Part shown: positions 51,170 to 64,000 of the stretch, one piece after another
Numbering within the stretch: position 1 is the stretch's first letter
Layout of the letters: each line of letters starts with the position of its first letter
Source of the DNA: Lineus longissimus
Lineage: Eukaryota; Nemertea; Pilidiophora; Heteronemertea; Lineidae
Length of the DNA: 64,000 nt
Assembly: GCF_910592395.1 (NCBI RefSeq)
Contig: NC_088315.1
Coordinates: forward strand, 2,606,501 to 2,670,500
Direction of reading: 5' to 3'
Made by a program: the position numbers and the translations under genes
Notes under the pieces: generated by a model
Databases searched by the model: none
What the model was told of the DNA's origin: nothing
The model's input: only the letters and a program-made list of their open reading frames with translations

Positions 51170-54100
51170 ATGGGACTCCAGCTAGTCTCTCTGGTTTTCG
51201 CTCTCTGCCTCGTCGGTGAGTTTGCCAATTTTTTCTTTCAGCAAAGATGTTGTTTTATTTCTTACACGAAATCTGTTCATGGGGGTCGATGTTATCAAGA
51301 TCTGTCGTGATATGATAAAATAGTGGAACAATGGGAAATTAAGCTTAAGAATTTAAGGTGGGAAATGGCTTTGTATGAGGACAATAGGCCGTATATTGGG
51401 TTATATAGACCTGAATTCTTTTAACTGCGACGTAAGGGGCAAAATATTGTAATGGTCGTGTTACTCATTGTTATTTCAATGAATTGGAATTGTTCGTCTA
51501 TAATCAGCAAAAAATTGATATTTGGCGTTCTTTCAGCGACTTTAATTTTTAGACCTATTCGAAAGCGTTGGGGAGCCAGCACCATACTGAATAAATACTT
51601 GTTTTAAACGGTTTTAGGCTTTGAAACACAACATGTACTATGATAAACACGTGTGTATTACTAGGTTGGCCATATTTAGAAACAAAACGCTGGGTCCCGA
51701 AACCGCAATGAAGTCATAAAATCAGGCCATAACCTTTTTTTCTTCCCTATGAGCAAAATCATTATTTAACATGCCTTATGTATCTTGTGCCATGCATGTC
51801 CTCGTGAGATTTTTCAAAGTTGAATATAACTAACCGAACTTTAAAGAAATACTATGATGATGTTCAGTACATTCAGCAAAAATATGCTATATGAAGGGCT
51901 CTATGTATGCTATATTAGGCTATATTAGGCTATATAAGTGTTCAATTAAAATGTACCTGCATGTACATGTATTTATATACTGTACATGTACAAGTACATT
52001 CAAACTCAATCCGTGACAACAAAAGAAAAAAATGGTAACGGCTATGTAGACATTTATAATACTAAGTTGTAAGTCTATCGATTACTCTAGAAAGTAATCC
52101 TAATAAATTTGCAACGTATAGAAAGTGAAATATTAATGAGTATGTATTACATGGTTTGTGTTACTAGTTCTCTGCTCCCTCTGGTACAATATTTTGTATT
52201 TTACACTTAGCAGCATGAAAAACATACACTACAGTGTACCAAACAATAGAGGGCCAAAATAAAGGGGTCCTACTTCTAGTCCGTCAAATCTGAAATTAAT
52301 GAATATTATGATCATTAATTTGTAATATAAAAAAAATTATAAAATGCAAAAACATGTTTATAAAAGTGGACTCCATTACTCTGACGAATGAAATCCAATA
52401 GGGTTACGAAACCGGGAATATCAATGAGATGATGATGATGACGATGAGGATGTAATCGTCCTGAAAGTAATCCATCCCTCAGAATGAATCAATGTATAGA
52501 AACGTCTCTTCATTGTTCTTTCAGGTATCCACGGCGCCACGGTGTACTACCTCACTCCTGGCCTTGGCAGTATCAACGGTGAAACTCGTATAACTCTTCA
52601 TGGCACTGGTAAGTCGATGGGCGATGTGCAGAAAAACTTCTTAACACCTTTATTTCAGTTTTTACAGGGCCTATGGATTTTAAATCATTAAACGGTTTTA
52701 GCGATTTAAGTGATTAAATGATTTTAAAGGTGTTGTAAAGGATAATGCCAGGGTATTTTGGTATATGATCCGCTTAAGAGAGGGAAGAGAATTTGCAAAT
52801 TCCTGCACGTGTGAAGAAGAAAATGATATAGTTGCAATGCACATTGATACATGTACTTACTTATAATGTATTTGCACTCGCACTGTTAGTTGTACTCATT
52901 TATAAGAATAAAGAAGATATATAACTGATTTGTTTTAGGTTTTGCCAAGGATCATTTCGAAGAAGGAAAGGGAGCTGAGGTAACGTTGGTGTCAGATATG
53001 TCATCCATTTCATGCCGGATTCACAAAGATGGCTGCACCGAAACGATGATCATGTGCTACACACCGTAAGTCTGAGACATCATTTTTTACCAAGTCCCCG
53101 CCTAACAGTATCCACACAGATCATTTTCCAGGATAGCTATTGCAATGGCTCAGTTGCGCTAAAGCTTATTGGATTCTTACTCCCTTTTTTCAGCAAATTC
53201 CCCGCCGCTGATGTAGAATACACGGTCAAGGTCAAAGTTGACGGTGTCGAGGTCCCCGATGATAACCTCTGCCCATCCAATTCAAAGTTATGCGTTTTCA
53301 CAGTAAGTATCTGGGTTAAATTATTATAATAGAATTTTTTTAAAAGCCAGAAATAACGGGACTGTTAAAAGTCATGTAAAAGAGTATTATCATTTTTGGT
53401 ATTATTTGTACCATAAGTTAGTTACATGAATTATTGTTTCATGATGCGAGGAAGAAGTGAAAATCACATAAAAACATTCTACATTTCACGTTTTCAGCCC
53501 AAAGCAGGTGTAACCCCCACCATCACCTCCGTAAGCCCTCGCTCTGGGCCACCGGGTAAGTTATCAACGATGCCATTATTCTGACAACAGTCAAGCAAAA
53601 TCGAAAAACTTCACTTTATATTTATTACTGTAAAAATGTTGAAGAAAATCACGGACTTTTATATTAGTCAGTGACAAAGACCAACGCCGTGGCACCTCCC
53701 GCCCATCGGAATAGGCTCCGATCCGCTCTGTACCAAAATCTTTCCAACGATATTCTGATAATGTAAGTGTATTGGCTGCACACAACCCCGTCACAATGTG
53801 TTTCATGCTGCAGGCACGGTGGTGACAATGTGCGGAAGGATCATCACTAATCGTACCCAGAGTAACGAAGAAGCGAGTACCAATGGAGTCACGGAGAGAA
53901 TCACTAGGGTCTACTTCGGAGGGCAGAAGTGTCAGCTTAGAGTTGGTGATACAGATGAATTGTGAGTTTATTTGTGTTTATGACGCACCCATGCCGTGCA
54001 GACCCCGTTAGCCAGTATCAGAGGGTCAATCCCCACTTGATTTCTAGTTGCCAATACAAGCTAGGGTTGACAAGCAGAGTTGGAGTTCCTGAAAGGGATT

Positions 54101-57100
54101 GCTCTTCATGCCCGTGAAGGAACGGTGTTAAGAGCACGAATCGTCTATACATGTTGTCATTATTTACCCATCGTCATCTATTGTTGTTAAAATGTACTGC
54201 AAGAGGTACAGATGGGGCCATGTTCTTCAGCAACTACCCCCTTCGAATGTCTCCGGATGATATATGGTCGCATATTTTATTTTAGATATGGTATTTCCTT
54301 GAATGGTGATGGGACCAGCAGGTACGGCTGCATGACTTGTAAGCTTCAAGGAACTTTTATAGGTAAGTCGAGTGGAATCAGAAGTACGAGAACATTACAA
54401 GTTTTGATATGATCTTTCTGTGGCAGTTTAACGAGTAAATGTAGCCAAAGATGATGACTGCTTTGCTGTCACATTGAATTCATCAGTAACACGGATTTGT
54501 GCTGTACATTCTGTATGGGTAACAACAAGATGATCTTTTTTTCTGATAGTGTGGTGAAAACCTTTGGGGGGCGATTTTTCAGTACTACTTCCCCTTTGTA
54601 TGGGCGATGCAAGAAGACGAGTGTTCATTTCCTAAGTATCATTTCGTTTCAGGAAACATCAATGGAAGTTTTCTCATTGAGGGACCATACGGACGATCAC
54701 TGGCGGACTTGAGTATCCTTCACGTCTCCGCCCAAAACAAGATCGCCATGTTCCAAACATACGCCGGTAAGTGGGTCTTGCTTCTTCCATCTTATTCAAG
54801 CAACCTCCAGTGTAGTACTGTATTGTATTGAATTTACCATCAACGCGATAACGTATGTGGCAGTGCTTTGAAATTTCAAGCCGCACTGCTTGGTACTCAA
54901 ACATAGCAAACATCGTATGCGTTGCGAAAGTCGTGCGATATATCCACGTAATCATTAGATGTAGTTTCTTGGAATCATTTCAAGCATTTCAATCTTTAGA
55001 CAATCTTATTTTTCAACCTTACAGAAGTGGACAGCGTTAGCCCCGCAGTCGGAAGCACAGAAGGTGGGACCCTTCTGACTATAACTGGGCAGAACTTTGA
55101 TGAAACCACGGCCCCAGCTACGGTGACCGTCGGCGGAGAAGACTGCAAGATCGAGTCGCTCTCTGATACCGAAATAACATGTGTGACTCCGAGCCAGCAA
55201 GCTATCAAGTCATTCTATCCTGGTAAGTCCATGCTATTACAATAATTGACTGAGTATTTTACCTCACAGCAACACCAAGCATTCCCCTACATCTTGCACA
55301 GATTCAGGTTGTTTAAACAAAACAAACTCTCCTGTGGCCATCACTCGATCTCCTTCCATAACCCACAATTTATATAAAATGTCAAGTAGGTTTGAAGAAG
55401 TCTTATGATCCGAGACACTCAATATCTTTTCAGGTAACCGAGGTGTGAAGTCGGAGTTTTGGAATGATACTTCAGTTTCGTACGCTGACATCGACACCAT
55501 CGCCAATCTATCATCCTCAGACCCGAACTATGGCTCCTTCGTCATGGATCAAGCAGAATACGTCGACAACGGCAATAACTACGTGACGAGGTGGTCAGGC
55601 TTCTTCATGGCGCCTTCAACAGGGCAGTATTCGTTGATGGTGAAAGGAGACGATTCTATCAAGTTGTACGTCAGTGGCACCGAAACTCCTGAAGATAAGG
55701 TAGGCTGATTACTCTTATCTAATGAGTAATGCAACCCCTCTCGGAATTCGCCTTTACTGCTTACTTCTGACTTTACTGCTGCCAATAGCTCCAGCCATTT
55801 TTTGTTCACTCTGTATAACGACAATGATGTTACATTGCAGGAGCTGGTTTCCTATGCAGAGACACATACGCAGTCATTCGACAACCCTACCCAAGTCCTA
55901 AAAGTTTTGAATCTAACTGCCGGAAAAGCGTAAGTTGAAGTGCTCTGAGATATCTATAGGAAGGCTGTCCTCAAGAAATGTTCTCCATCCACTGGACGTA
56001 CTGGTGCTTCGAGACTGACGGCAGTTGAAATATGCTCGTCGATATTATCATGGGTAATCCTGTATAATTCTCATTGATGCTTAAGAAGTCACTCTTACTG
56101 TAGTTACTATCATTTCAGCTATTACTTTGAAGCGTATCACAGACAAGGATACGGCAGTGGAAGTTTCTACTTGGGCGCGAAGATCTACCACAGTACATTT
56201 AACAACAAACAAACTGGGGACGCGGTTAATGAGATGCAAGAGGTCAAAGTTCAATCCACCATTGTTAATGAAGTTCAAAATATCACCCTCATCAACTGGG
56301 CGACCAGATCTGTGGTGGATGAGGTTCAGACTCTTTCTATTGGGGGAACCAGCGGAGGATTCCAGCTGAGAGTCGATGGCATTTCAACAGGTCAGTTTAT
56401 GTGCGGTGTCCCTCGATGATCGAGACGAATGTAAGATTCTGCCAAAATTATTTGAAATTATGCCATTGTTCAAATGAACACATTTGACTTATTTGATTTA
56501 ACGAGCCCATACGTCAGCGTTTCGACAGCGATTGGCGCTAACCCGGGAAATTTTCAACTTTTCTTTTTTCTCATCCGTAGGTGTTCTAACCTTTCCCGCA
56601 TCAGCTACGCTAGTCGAAAGTGCGCTGAACAGCCTCCCTACAATCAGCCCGAGAGAGGTGACAGTCTCGGAGTCAACTACGGGAAACTCGGTGGCATTCA
56701 CCGTGACATTCGTCTCGGGAGGTACGTATGACCTTTGAAGATATTTTGGTCGACCCTATTGGATAGGCAGCAAGCCCATGGAAGCAGATACCGCGTCGGT
56801 TCCCATTACCGCTGTAGTAGAATCAGACTTTAGTACCAGCCGCTTTTGAACACATACTATTGTTCCTTTACAGGTGACAGAAGACCGATAGAAGTGGCTG
56901 TGGCTAACGGAGACCTGACAGGCTCAGTAACAGAAAATACTCAAGGAGTCGCCTCCATGGAGACCTTCCAGCTCGAAATCGATGGTGTTCCGTCAGTGCC
57001 CATCGCACGAGATGCTGATGCTGCAACGGTGTGTATTCCATTCTTTGTAACTAGCTTTAAAGACGAGAAGGCAAAGGCCCCATCACATTGGGCCCTGCTC

Positions 57101-60100
57101 CCTCACTTGATGAGTTTTTACGCACTCTGGGGCCAGTGCAGTAGCAAGTACCATCTCTCCGGCGCCAACCGGCCAACCTTTGGTTTTGAGAGAGCGAAAG
57201 CTTCATGCAGCAAATTGGTTAATGTGGCCTAAGCCAGGAGCACATCGAGTTAAAGGACTCCGAGATTGAGTCGCGAAGGTCTTCGTAGAAACTCGAACGT
57301 TTCGTTTTTGGCAACGTGTCGTCTAAGACCTCTATGAGATAATGACACTGACGCCAACAAAACAGGGAGTTCGCTTTTCTATATATACAATTTCAATAAA
57401 CTGTGCAGCATGATCTCGCAGTCAACCTCTCTGTGTGCTCCCTTGGTGTGCTCTCAGCTTCACAGAACATGCCTGCATGACCAGCCACATAAAGACGATC
57501 AACAGCTCCGGATTTCGTCATCAAATTAGGAGTCAAGACGAAGCAGAATAGTAATTGATTTTGTTATTTCAGATCGAAGCAGCCATCTACAGCATTTTCA
57601 GTGTAAAGTGTCCCACTGGTTTGACCACTCCGAGCGACTTTAGCGTCAATGTGGACTACGAGGCGGACGATGTGGTCGCACCTTCGGGAACCGTGGACAG
57701 CGCCTCCGCCTTCTGCGGCAGGAGAAGTCTCAAGAACCCCACTACCATCTTCACGGCAGAGGAGGGAAAGGAAGTCAAGGCTTCACGTCATAAATACGTG
57801 AGTTCTTCAATCTTTTTTCAAAGTGATTTTTTTCTTCACATCATTGTGTCTCCTATACATGTAAACAGGATGTACACGTTTGAAAATAGGATACCTTTTC
57901 CTTTTAAGTGCATTGATATGAGGAGAATGCTTTGCCTTAATTTGAGATATTTTCATATTCTTGTCGAAGAGTGGCGTTGTTAGAAATCAGTAGAGCACGA
58001 GGCTGGTCATGCGCTGTAGTAACAACGGTGAACTGGCGACGATTGCTATACAATAATGGGTTCATCTTACCTCCATTTTCGCGCACTTTCCAGCTTTGCC
58101 TAGCCTACAAAGGGGCGTTATCGGACTCCGTGAGTGTGTCTTACCAGTTCATCAATGATAACCTCGAGATTGAAGAGGAGAGTCAGAATGTGGCCATCAC
58201 CTTTGAATCAGATGAAACCACGTGAGTAATGACTGCAGAAATGTGTAGACTATCCTTATTAGTTACTACTGCAGCAAAACACATATTAACCAATTTCAGT
58301 TTTATATGACCCTTTTATAAAGTATAACTGGATCAAATAGCCTCTAGCGAGAACTGGCTCTCGTCTGTGATTCGCTACACGTTGTCTTTTCAGATGGAAA
58401 TACAAATGCACTGATCTAAGTAATGAACTTCCAGTTGGTACACTTGCGCAGCTTTCGATCAAGCAACTGTCCATCTCTAGCACTGATCCCAATGTCGACC
58501 TGTACGTGGATAACGTCCTGCTGGCGGCGGCGGCACCCATATCGGTCCTAGATATACCAGGTAACAAGGGAAGCCACCGATGCTCCTCTGGCTCTTGAGC
58601 TAAACCGATCTATCAAATTGCTTGCAGTCGGAAAAGGCTTCTAGAAAAGGTCTTGTTCATCAGCTAGTCAAACCTGTCTAACCAGTTACCAACAAAGCTC
58701 CAGTCCTTGAGACTTACGAGTCACTCATTCAATAATTTGCGAAATAAACGATACAAAAATGTATCTTAAAGATCTTCTTGAGCAAGCATCAGTACTGCCA
58801 GGTACCGTGGCGCCCGCACTAACCCCATTTCATGTGGACAAATCCCCCTTTTCCACTTGTTATAACTCCTCTACTTCTCTTCCTCTCTAGCCTTGGACAC
58901 GATGCGCCTGGCCCTCTCCGAGAGCCTCAGCGTCTCCAACGTCATCGTCACGAGACCCGACCCCTCTGTGGATAGCTTCACTGTTGAGTTGGTAGCTGCC
59001 GAGTGCAGCCATAACTACCCGCTCCTTCAGCCGTACTACTCACAGGTAAGACAGCGAAGAGCGAAGGAAGCAACGCGCTTGGTAAACTTGATTACTTCTG
59101 TTTATAACAGAGTTCGCCCCATGGTGGTCAGAAGCTTGAAAAGGGCCATAATCATGTTTGGACATGTAAAGCCCTGCAGCAGATCGATAGAAAGATCAAT
59201 TTATGCTGGTCATTTCTTTTATAGGAATCGGGAGGTGTCTACCGTCAGTCATCCTGGGCAAGTGGTATTGGGATTAACACTGTCCGAACCAGCACCGCCT
59301 CTCCGCCTGTGACTGGCTCCATCGCCATAGCCTACAAGGGCCATTCGATCAAAGGCATCTCGGCCCAGTCCACGGCTTCTGAATTCAAGGACATCTTAGA
59401 GGCGTCTGGGCTTGTTGGAGCTGTTGACGTGACTCGAGGTGGGACATGCGCTGGGCATGAATGGTTAGTCAACTTCGTCACCTCTACGGGAGATCAGCCA
59501 CAGATGGAGGTAAGATAAACGAGGCATCACTAGTATTATACAATTTGAGAATTTGAGATTATGTAAATTATGTAAAATGCACATCAGTTACTGCACTATG
59601 GCCATGTTTACTATGATGGTGGTTTCAGATTGACGAATCCTCTACCTCGCTCTCTGGCATAAACCCCTCAGCCAACGTGACGACTCTGAGCGATGGCTGT
59701 TTACTCCTGGACCCCATCCCCGGAGACATGCTACGGACACCGCACACCACACCTCAAGTCTCCGTGGTCATCAATAACATCCCGACATCATGTGGTGAAG
59801 ACGCCTGTGATTTTGAATGGTCTGCGAGTGCTGCTGCAACCGTCACGTCCGTCTCCCCGTCGTCAGGTTTGTACAAGTAACTTACCTATACATTCACTTA
59901 TAGCTGAACTGTTTCCGTAATGCCCACACAGAACCGGTCTCTCGGAAAATGTTCGTACCACCCACCAAACTATTTCAACAATTTTTCAGCGTGTGGCTGA
60001 GCCTGCTCGGTTTTGTTTGTAGAACTTGCAATTGTATCTTCTCCTAATTTCTTCTCTCCCAAATGTCACTGTTGGTGATTCCGTCTTCTCAGCGATGTTT

Positions 60101-63100
60101 AAGATGTACATGTATCCCAACCACCAGCTGACGAAGGTCTTCAGTTTTGAGGATCCTGCCTTTGTGGTCCTACAAGTCTCACATCCAGACACAGAAAGTT
60201 GAGAGTGAATTTACTTTCAGGCACTGAGAACGAAGTGCTGACCATTCAAGGGACCGGCTTTGATAGCACGACCTCCAACAACGAAATCCGAGTAGGCGAT
60301 AGCTCGTGTGTGACTCAGTCTGCTACTTCCAAACACCTGACATGCCTCCTGGGCTCTGGGGCTTCGGGGACACACTCCGTACTCGTCAGCGTGTCCGGTA
60401 AAGGCAAGGCGACTGGCTCGCACTCGTTCAGCTATACCGCCAGTGTGACCAGTGTGACCCCAACCTCAGCTACCAAGGGCGGTAAGTCACTGGCAAGATG
60501 TTTAACCTTTGTTGTCTCATAATCGATTACCTTTTTAAGAGGTTTTGCTTGCTACATCTTGATTGACTAAAGTCTGCTCGTAATTCACCTTAAAATATAT
60601 AAGTAAAACGTATTCATTTCGTTACCAGGTGGAGCGATCTTAACAATCGTAGGAACTGGTCTGACTATTGATGAGACTGTTCTAATTGACGGTAACGAAT
60701 GTACCAAACTCTCTTTCAACTTCACTCAGATGCAGTGCGAGGTCCCTCAAGGGGTGAGTCAGGTTCTGCAATAAGAATTTTAAAAAGTGTTACATTTTCT
60801 TGTTTCTCTCATACACGGTATTGTTAATGACTCCTCAGTTTAAACGGCGGCATATTCCTTATGTGGGTTACTACCGAAGTTAGACAAGGCAAAAATATCA
60901 ATATGAACAAGTGCAAAAAAAAAGGCGGCGGCGCCGATATATAGTGTAAGCATCCATATTGTGGTCATGTTAATCCTCATTTCTTCATTTTCTAATTCCC
61001 ATTTCATTCGGATTACAGGCATCTGCTAGCTCCGTTTCTTTCGTTGTTGATAACAACGGAGTTGCTACATACACGAGTACGTTTACATACAACAGTCCAT
61101 CTGGCACAGTGACCTCTGTCAATGCCACCTCGGCAAGTGTCGATGGTAAGTCAAAGTGCAACGATTTGTTCAATATTAATACCACTGCTTTGAACAATTG
61201 CTGTTGGCCATTCCTTCTTTTCAGATACTTGACCATCCATATTAAATGTGCTTTCCAATCCCTGCATTTCAGGGTCAACGGTCATCGAAATCCAAGGCAC
61301 CGGTTTCGGCAGCTATGATTCATCCGTGAGTCTCCTGACTGTAGGTGGTGCACAGGCGGGGACTGAGTCATGGACAAGCACATCCATTGTGGCCATCCTT
61401 CCCTCTTTGGCCTCGGGCTCCTACCCAATCCGACTCCGAGTTGCAACCAACGACTACGCAGACACAACGTAAGTATCCATACACCATTCGTTAACCACGT
61501 TAAGATGGAAATTGCTTGAATCAGAGATTTTTTTCAATGGACCAGCCAAAACACGACCTTACGGTGAAGACATAGTAGAATAATGCTGATTCCTGATGTG
61601 TATTTCTTACACTCGCAGCACCAACAACATCCCTGACATCACCTACGACTTCGAGCTACATCAGCTCTCGCCGAAAGAAGGTTCCCTCTTCGGAGGTACC
61701 GTCTTGACCTTCACGGGTACCGGCTTCCCCGAGGACATCACCCTCTACGATATCGCAGTAGGTGATGTCAGCTGCACCGTGCTAAATGCCACGTCAACCT
61801 CTGTCGTAGGACAGCTGGAGGAGTACCATCCAACACACAATGTTGACAACTCTGGAACGCATGCAAGTAAGTTGTTATATTCTATATTTCGCAATGATAG
61901 AATCCTTTATTGCCTCCAAGGCATGTCAATGAGCATACAGATGCCTTGAAATCACTTGGCATCTCCTGGGACAATGGAGCGCATTGTAGATCTTCTAGTT
62001 GTGTCAGCTCTTGGTCAATCAATGTCATTGCCTCTTCATGCTAGTTTCTTTCACTTTGCCCCTACGATATATATGTATTACTCCTTTGCTTTCAGCCTAC
62101 GGTAGCGGTTACAGCTGGAACCCTGTCTCTATTGACATCAACGAAGGCGACAAGATCCAATGGAACTGGAGTCCACCACAATACGTCTCGGGGATGAACT
62201 ATAGGGTCTGCCAGACAGCCAATGCTTCGTCTCTGGCCTGCGATCCAAATGGGTTCAGTAGCGGGGCGAAAACCTCAACTGGTAAGGCAATCACGTCTCG
62301 ACCTCTGTCGGTAATCAACGTCCCCAGCGGATTGGTGGAAAGCGGGTCATTGAAAGACGCCAGTCCTGCAATTCTAATTACCGGTACCAAATAAAGACTT
62401 GGCCAACATGGCGACACAATTTGATCTTGAGATAGAACCTGTCTTACCTGTATACCTACGATGGTACGTATTTGTAACGTACTACTTAGTTTATGTTCTT
62501 TTATCCAATAGGTGCCTCTGTGCATCAGTTCCTGACGGCTGGCGAGTACTTCTACTGGAGCGACTACGTCGATGAAGGCACTACCATATCCTTCCGCGGT
62601 ACAGTGAGAGTAGCAAAGAGAAATTCGCAGACCTCAAGTGTGTCAATGCAAGTCAAGGGTGTGGCAGCGAAAATAGCGCCTGTTTCAAAAAGTTCGTTGA
62701 CATTTTGTTACCTTTGGTTTCTTTGCTATACTTGTACATTACGTGAATTCACAGCAACATTAAGGAGATTGGGGCAGAGGTACGATCGAACTTAACATTT
62801 CGCAGGTAGCCTGTAACTACCATGTACATCTCTGCGAGGTCTCGTTAAATTTCGGTAGTCGGTCAAAATAACTAGCCGAAACCTAAATCATTGTTTTATT
62901 ATCCTTATCTTTCTTTTCAGGGCATACTCGTGCCGTTATAGATGGATGCAGCCCAGTGACCCTGCCCGCAGGCTGTGAGAACAATGGAGGAAGTGTAACC
63001 TTCTTCTTCACCAGTTGCGCCACTCCCAACATTACCGCCTTCACAGTGACCCAGAACAGCAATGACTACACCATTGAGATGACTGGTGAAGGATTCGGAA

Positions 63101-64000
63101 CGGACCTCTGCCAGCACACTGCCTATTTCATGGATGAACCCCTGACCATTACGAGTGCAAGTGCAAACCGTGTGGTCGCTACCTTCACCCCACATGCTGC
63201 TCTTGCAATCGGAGTCGCCTACGACTTGAACTCCGTCATCAGTCTCTTTGTTTCTGGTGCCGGCTCTGCCGCAGTCCAGATCAGTAATAGTACGAGCTAC
63301 ATCTTTAAACCTGTCGTGTCTGCGGCCACCCCGAATGTCGGATCATGTGCTGGTGGTGCTAGGTTAGCATTGACTGGTATGCACTTCTCTGATGGAGGCT
63401 CGTCTGTCAGCATCAACTTTCCTGGAGTTGGCGTCTGTGAAATAACCGAGGAGACACACAACACGTTGACGTGCTTTACTCCTTCTCTCACGGATGGGGT
63501 CGAATACTTGGTGTCCATCTTGGTGACAACTCCCTACGAGACAATTGAAGCTACTGGTGTAAATGTGACCTTCACTTGTGGCTCAGCGGCTACTCCAGAG
63601 GTCACCGCCGTAAGTCCCACATCTACTGACGGCACAGACACACTCGCCATCACCGGTTCGGGCTTCGGCGTCACAAAAGCCAATGTAGCTGTTTACGTTG
63701 GAACAGTCCCTTGCACTGTGGCAACTTGTTCAAGCAGTAGCATTACTTGTAATCTCCCATACACAATCCCAGGGACCCAAGACGTCGTAGTGGTTAGAAA
63801 CCCAGAAGGCAACTCAACTGGCTCAGTGTCGATCACGGTGATCCCACTTCTCACTGGACTCTCCTACTCCTCTGGCAGCACCAATGGTGGTTTACTTCTT
63901 CGAGCAGATGGCGCTGGGTTTGTTGATGGCTCCACCACCATAACAGTCGACGGTGCCTCTGTAACTCCAACCAATGTCTCGTCTACCTTCATCGAGTTTG
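51170..64000 (+). CDS. PKHD1L1: Fibrocystin-L (PKHD1L1) homologue, 5' part, 28 exons, open at right edge
   Basis: A very large secreted or type I membrane protein with TIG/IPT, PA14 and (further on) G8 and beta-helix domains. Exons: 51170-51215, 52525-52608, 52939-53065, 53194-53302, 53498-53555, 53814-53961, 54286-54362, 54653-54766, 55025-55222, 55434-55699, 55841-55929, 56119-56390, 56581-56721, 56874-57028, 57573-57797, 58094-58221, 58394-58560, 58891-59045, 59225-59509, 59629-59866, 60221-60481, 60629-60753, 61019-61145, 61273-61468, 61619-61866, 62096-62281, 62512-62658, 62921->64000. All phases agree and no stop interrupts about 1,817 codons. Diagnostic blocks shared with vertebrate fibrocystin-L include NKIAMFQTYA, QTGDAVNE with NEVQNITL, GRRSLKNP, QLCLAYKG and GTCAGHEW. 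The signal peptide is in exon 1 (LVSLVFALCLVG). About 40% of a roughly 4,200-residue family member is visible; the G8 and membrane segments lie beyond the window. The exon 27 donor (gtgtgg) is weak but the only one that keeps the frame. Confidence 0.95.
52525..55222 (+). other. PKHD1L1: Fibrocystin-L N-terminal TIG/IPT domains 1-3
   Basis: Three immunoglobulin-like TIG folds. The first spans exons 2-4, with TPGLGSINGETRITLHGTGF and paired cysteines. The second spans exons 5-8, with SPRSGPPGTVVTMCGRI. The third is exon 9, with SPAVGSTEGGTLLTITGQNF and VGGEDC. Spacing and order follow vertebrate fibrocystin-L. Confidence 0.9.
55434..56390 (+). other. PKHD1L1: Fibrocystin-L PA14 domain and following segment
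   Basis: Exons 10-12. They show the PA14 beta-barrel pattern: WSGFFMAPSTGQYSLMVKGD then DSIKLYVSG, and later AGKAYYFEAYHRQGYGSG. In this family PA14 is thought to bind carbohydrate or mediate adhesion. The segment right after it, QTGDAVNE to NEVQNITLINW, is almost specific to fibrocystin-L. Confidence 0.9.
59629..61866 (+). other. PKHD1L1: Fibrocystin-L second TIG/IPT array
   Basis: Exons 20-25 encode four successive TIG units opening TSVSPSSGTENEVLTIQGTG, TPTSATKGGGAILTIVGTG, SASVDGSTVIEIQGTGFG and SPKEGSLFGGTVLTFTGTGF, each with a pair of cysteines or equivalent positions. The introns opening the first three units are phase 1, cut at the same glycine codon. Confidence 0.9.
62096..62658 (+). 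other. PKHD1L1: Fibrocystin-L cupredoxin-like (plastocyanin-fold) module
   Basis: Exons 26-27. They carry SWNPVSIDINEGDKIQWNWS, FSSGAKTSTG and QFLTAGEYFYWSDYVDEG, the layout of blue-copper-type beta-sandwiches. The matching vertebrate segment has the same order. I do not see a full Cys-His-His-Met copper ligand set, so the module is probably structural. Confidence 0.7.
62921..64000 (+). other. PKHD1L1: Long fibrocystin-L exon with uninterrupted TIG repeats
   Basis: Exon 28 is open for at least 1,080 bases, against about 40-290 for the previous exons. It holds about four TIG-like units, with starts such as TPEVTAVSPTSTDGTDTLAI and GLSYSSGSTNGGLLLRADGA, and many potential N-glycosylation sites (NST, NVT, NVS). 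Its end is not in the window. Confidence 0.9.

Noticed and set aside
54996-55208. Minus-strand frames opposite fibrocystin-L exons
   Set aside because: Antisense shadows of the TIG-coding exon 55025-55222.
1-64000. CRISPR arrays, insertion sequences, retroviral or transposase genes
   Set aside because: No regularly spaced repeats and no reverse transcriptase, integrase or transposase motifs were seen on either strand.

Overview
The window is eukaryotic nuclear DNA. Genes are split by GT-AG introns, gene density is low, non-coding spacers are AT-rich, and there are no operons, phage genes or CRISPR arrays. The best phylogenetic marker is an Alx (aristaless-like) paired-class homeobox gene whose homeodomain and C-terminal OAR motif look most like the Alx genes of sea urchins and relatives. 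Together with the short palindrome TAGGCCTA, which recurs far more often than chance, this suggests a marine invertebrate deuterostome, most likely an echinoderm or hemichordate. The species call is an inference from remembered family features, not a search result.

Layout, left to right. (1) 363-2633, minus: the first three coding exons of an SLC17-type vesicular glutamate/sialin-like transporter that runs off the left edge. (2) 2634-9116: a gene-poor stretch with one imperfect tandem duplication. (3) 9117-10746, minus: a secreted fibrinogen-related protein (signal peptide, PAN/apple-like region, short EGF-like exon, fibrinogen C-terminal domain). It lies head-to-head with (4) 11290-12779, plus: PXMP4, peroxisomal membrane protein 4, complete in four exons. 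(5) 14571-16792, minus: a transgelin/calponin-family actin-binding protein in five or six exons, one a candidate 24-base microexon. (6) 16793-23923: no gene recognised, but a MITE-like element between two direct repeats. (7) 23924-26038, minus: a 2-oxoglutarate/Fe(II) dioxygenase of the prolyl-4-hydroxylase fold; its first exon is unresolved. (8) 28043-42022, minus: Alx, with a shared homeobox/OAR body and two candidate alternative first exons at 35781-35856 and 41827-42022. Only the distal one encodes an octapeptide/eh1-like motif. (9) 42023-51169: no recognised gene; it holds one copy of a dispersed repeat and a promoter-like cluster near 49150-49560. (10) 51170-64000, plus: the first 28 exons of a fibrocystin-L (PKHD1L1) gene, about 1,817 codons. 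It has a signal peptide, TIG/IPT domains, a PA14 domain, more TIG domains and a cupredoxin-like module, and is still open at the right edge.

The genes do not form a pathway; this is an ordinary stretch of animal chromosome. I found no undescribed defence or mobile system. The parts most worth a second look are the Alx dual first exons with homeodomain-site clusters in its introns, the inferred transgelin microexon, the promoter-like block at 49.15-49.56 kb, and several repeat families with copies near gene ends, including one copy about 110 bp upstream of the PKHD1L1 start codon. All exon borders were worked out by hand from reading frame, phase and splice consensus, and have not been checked against transcripts.
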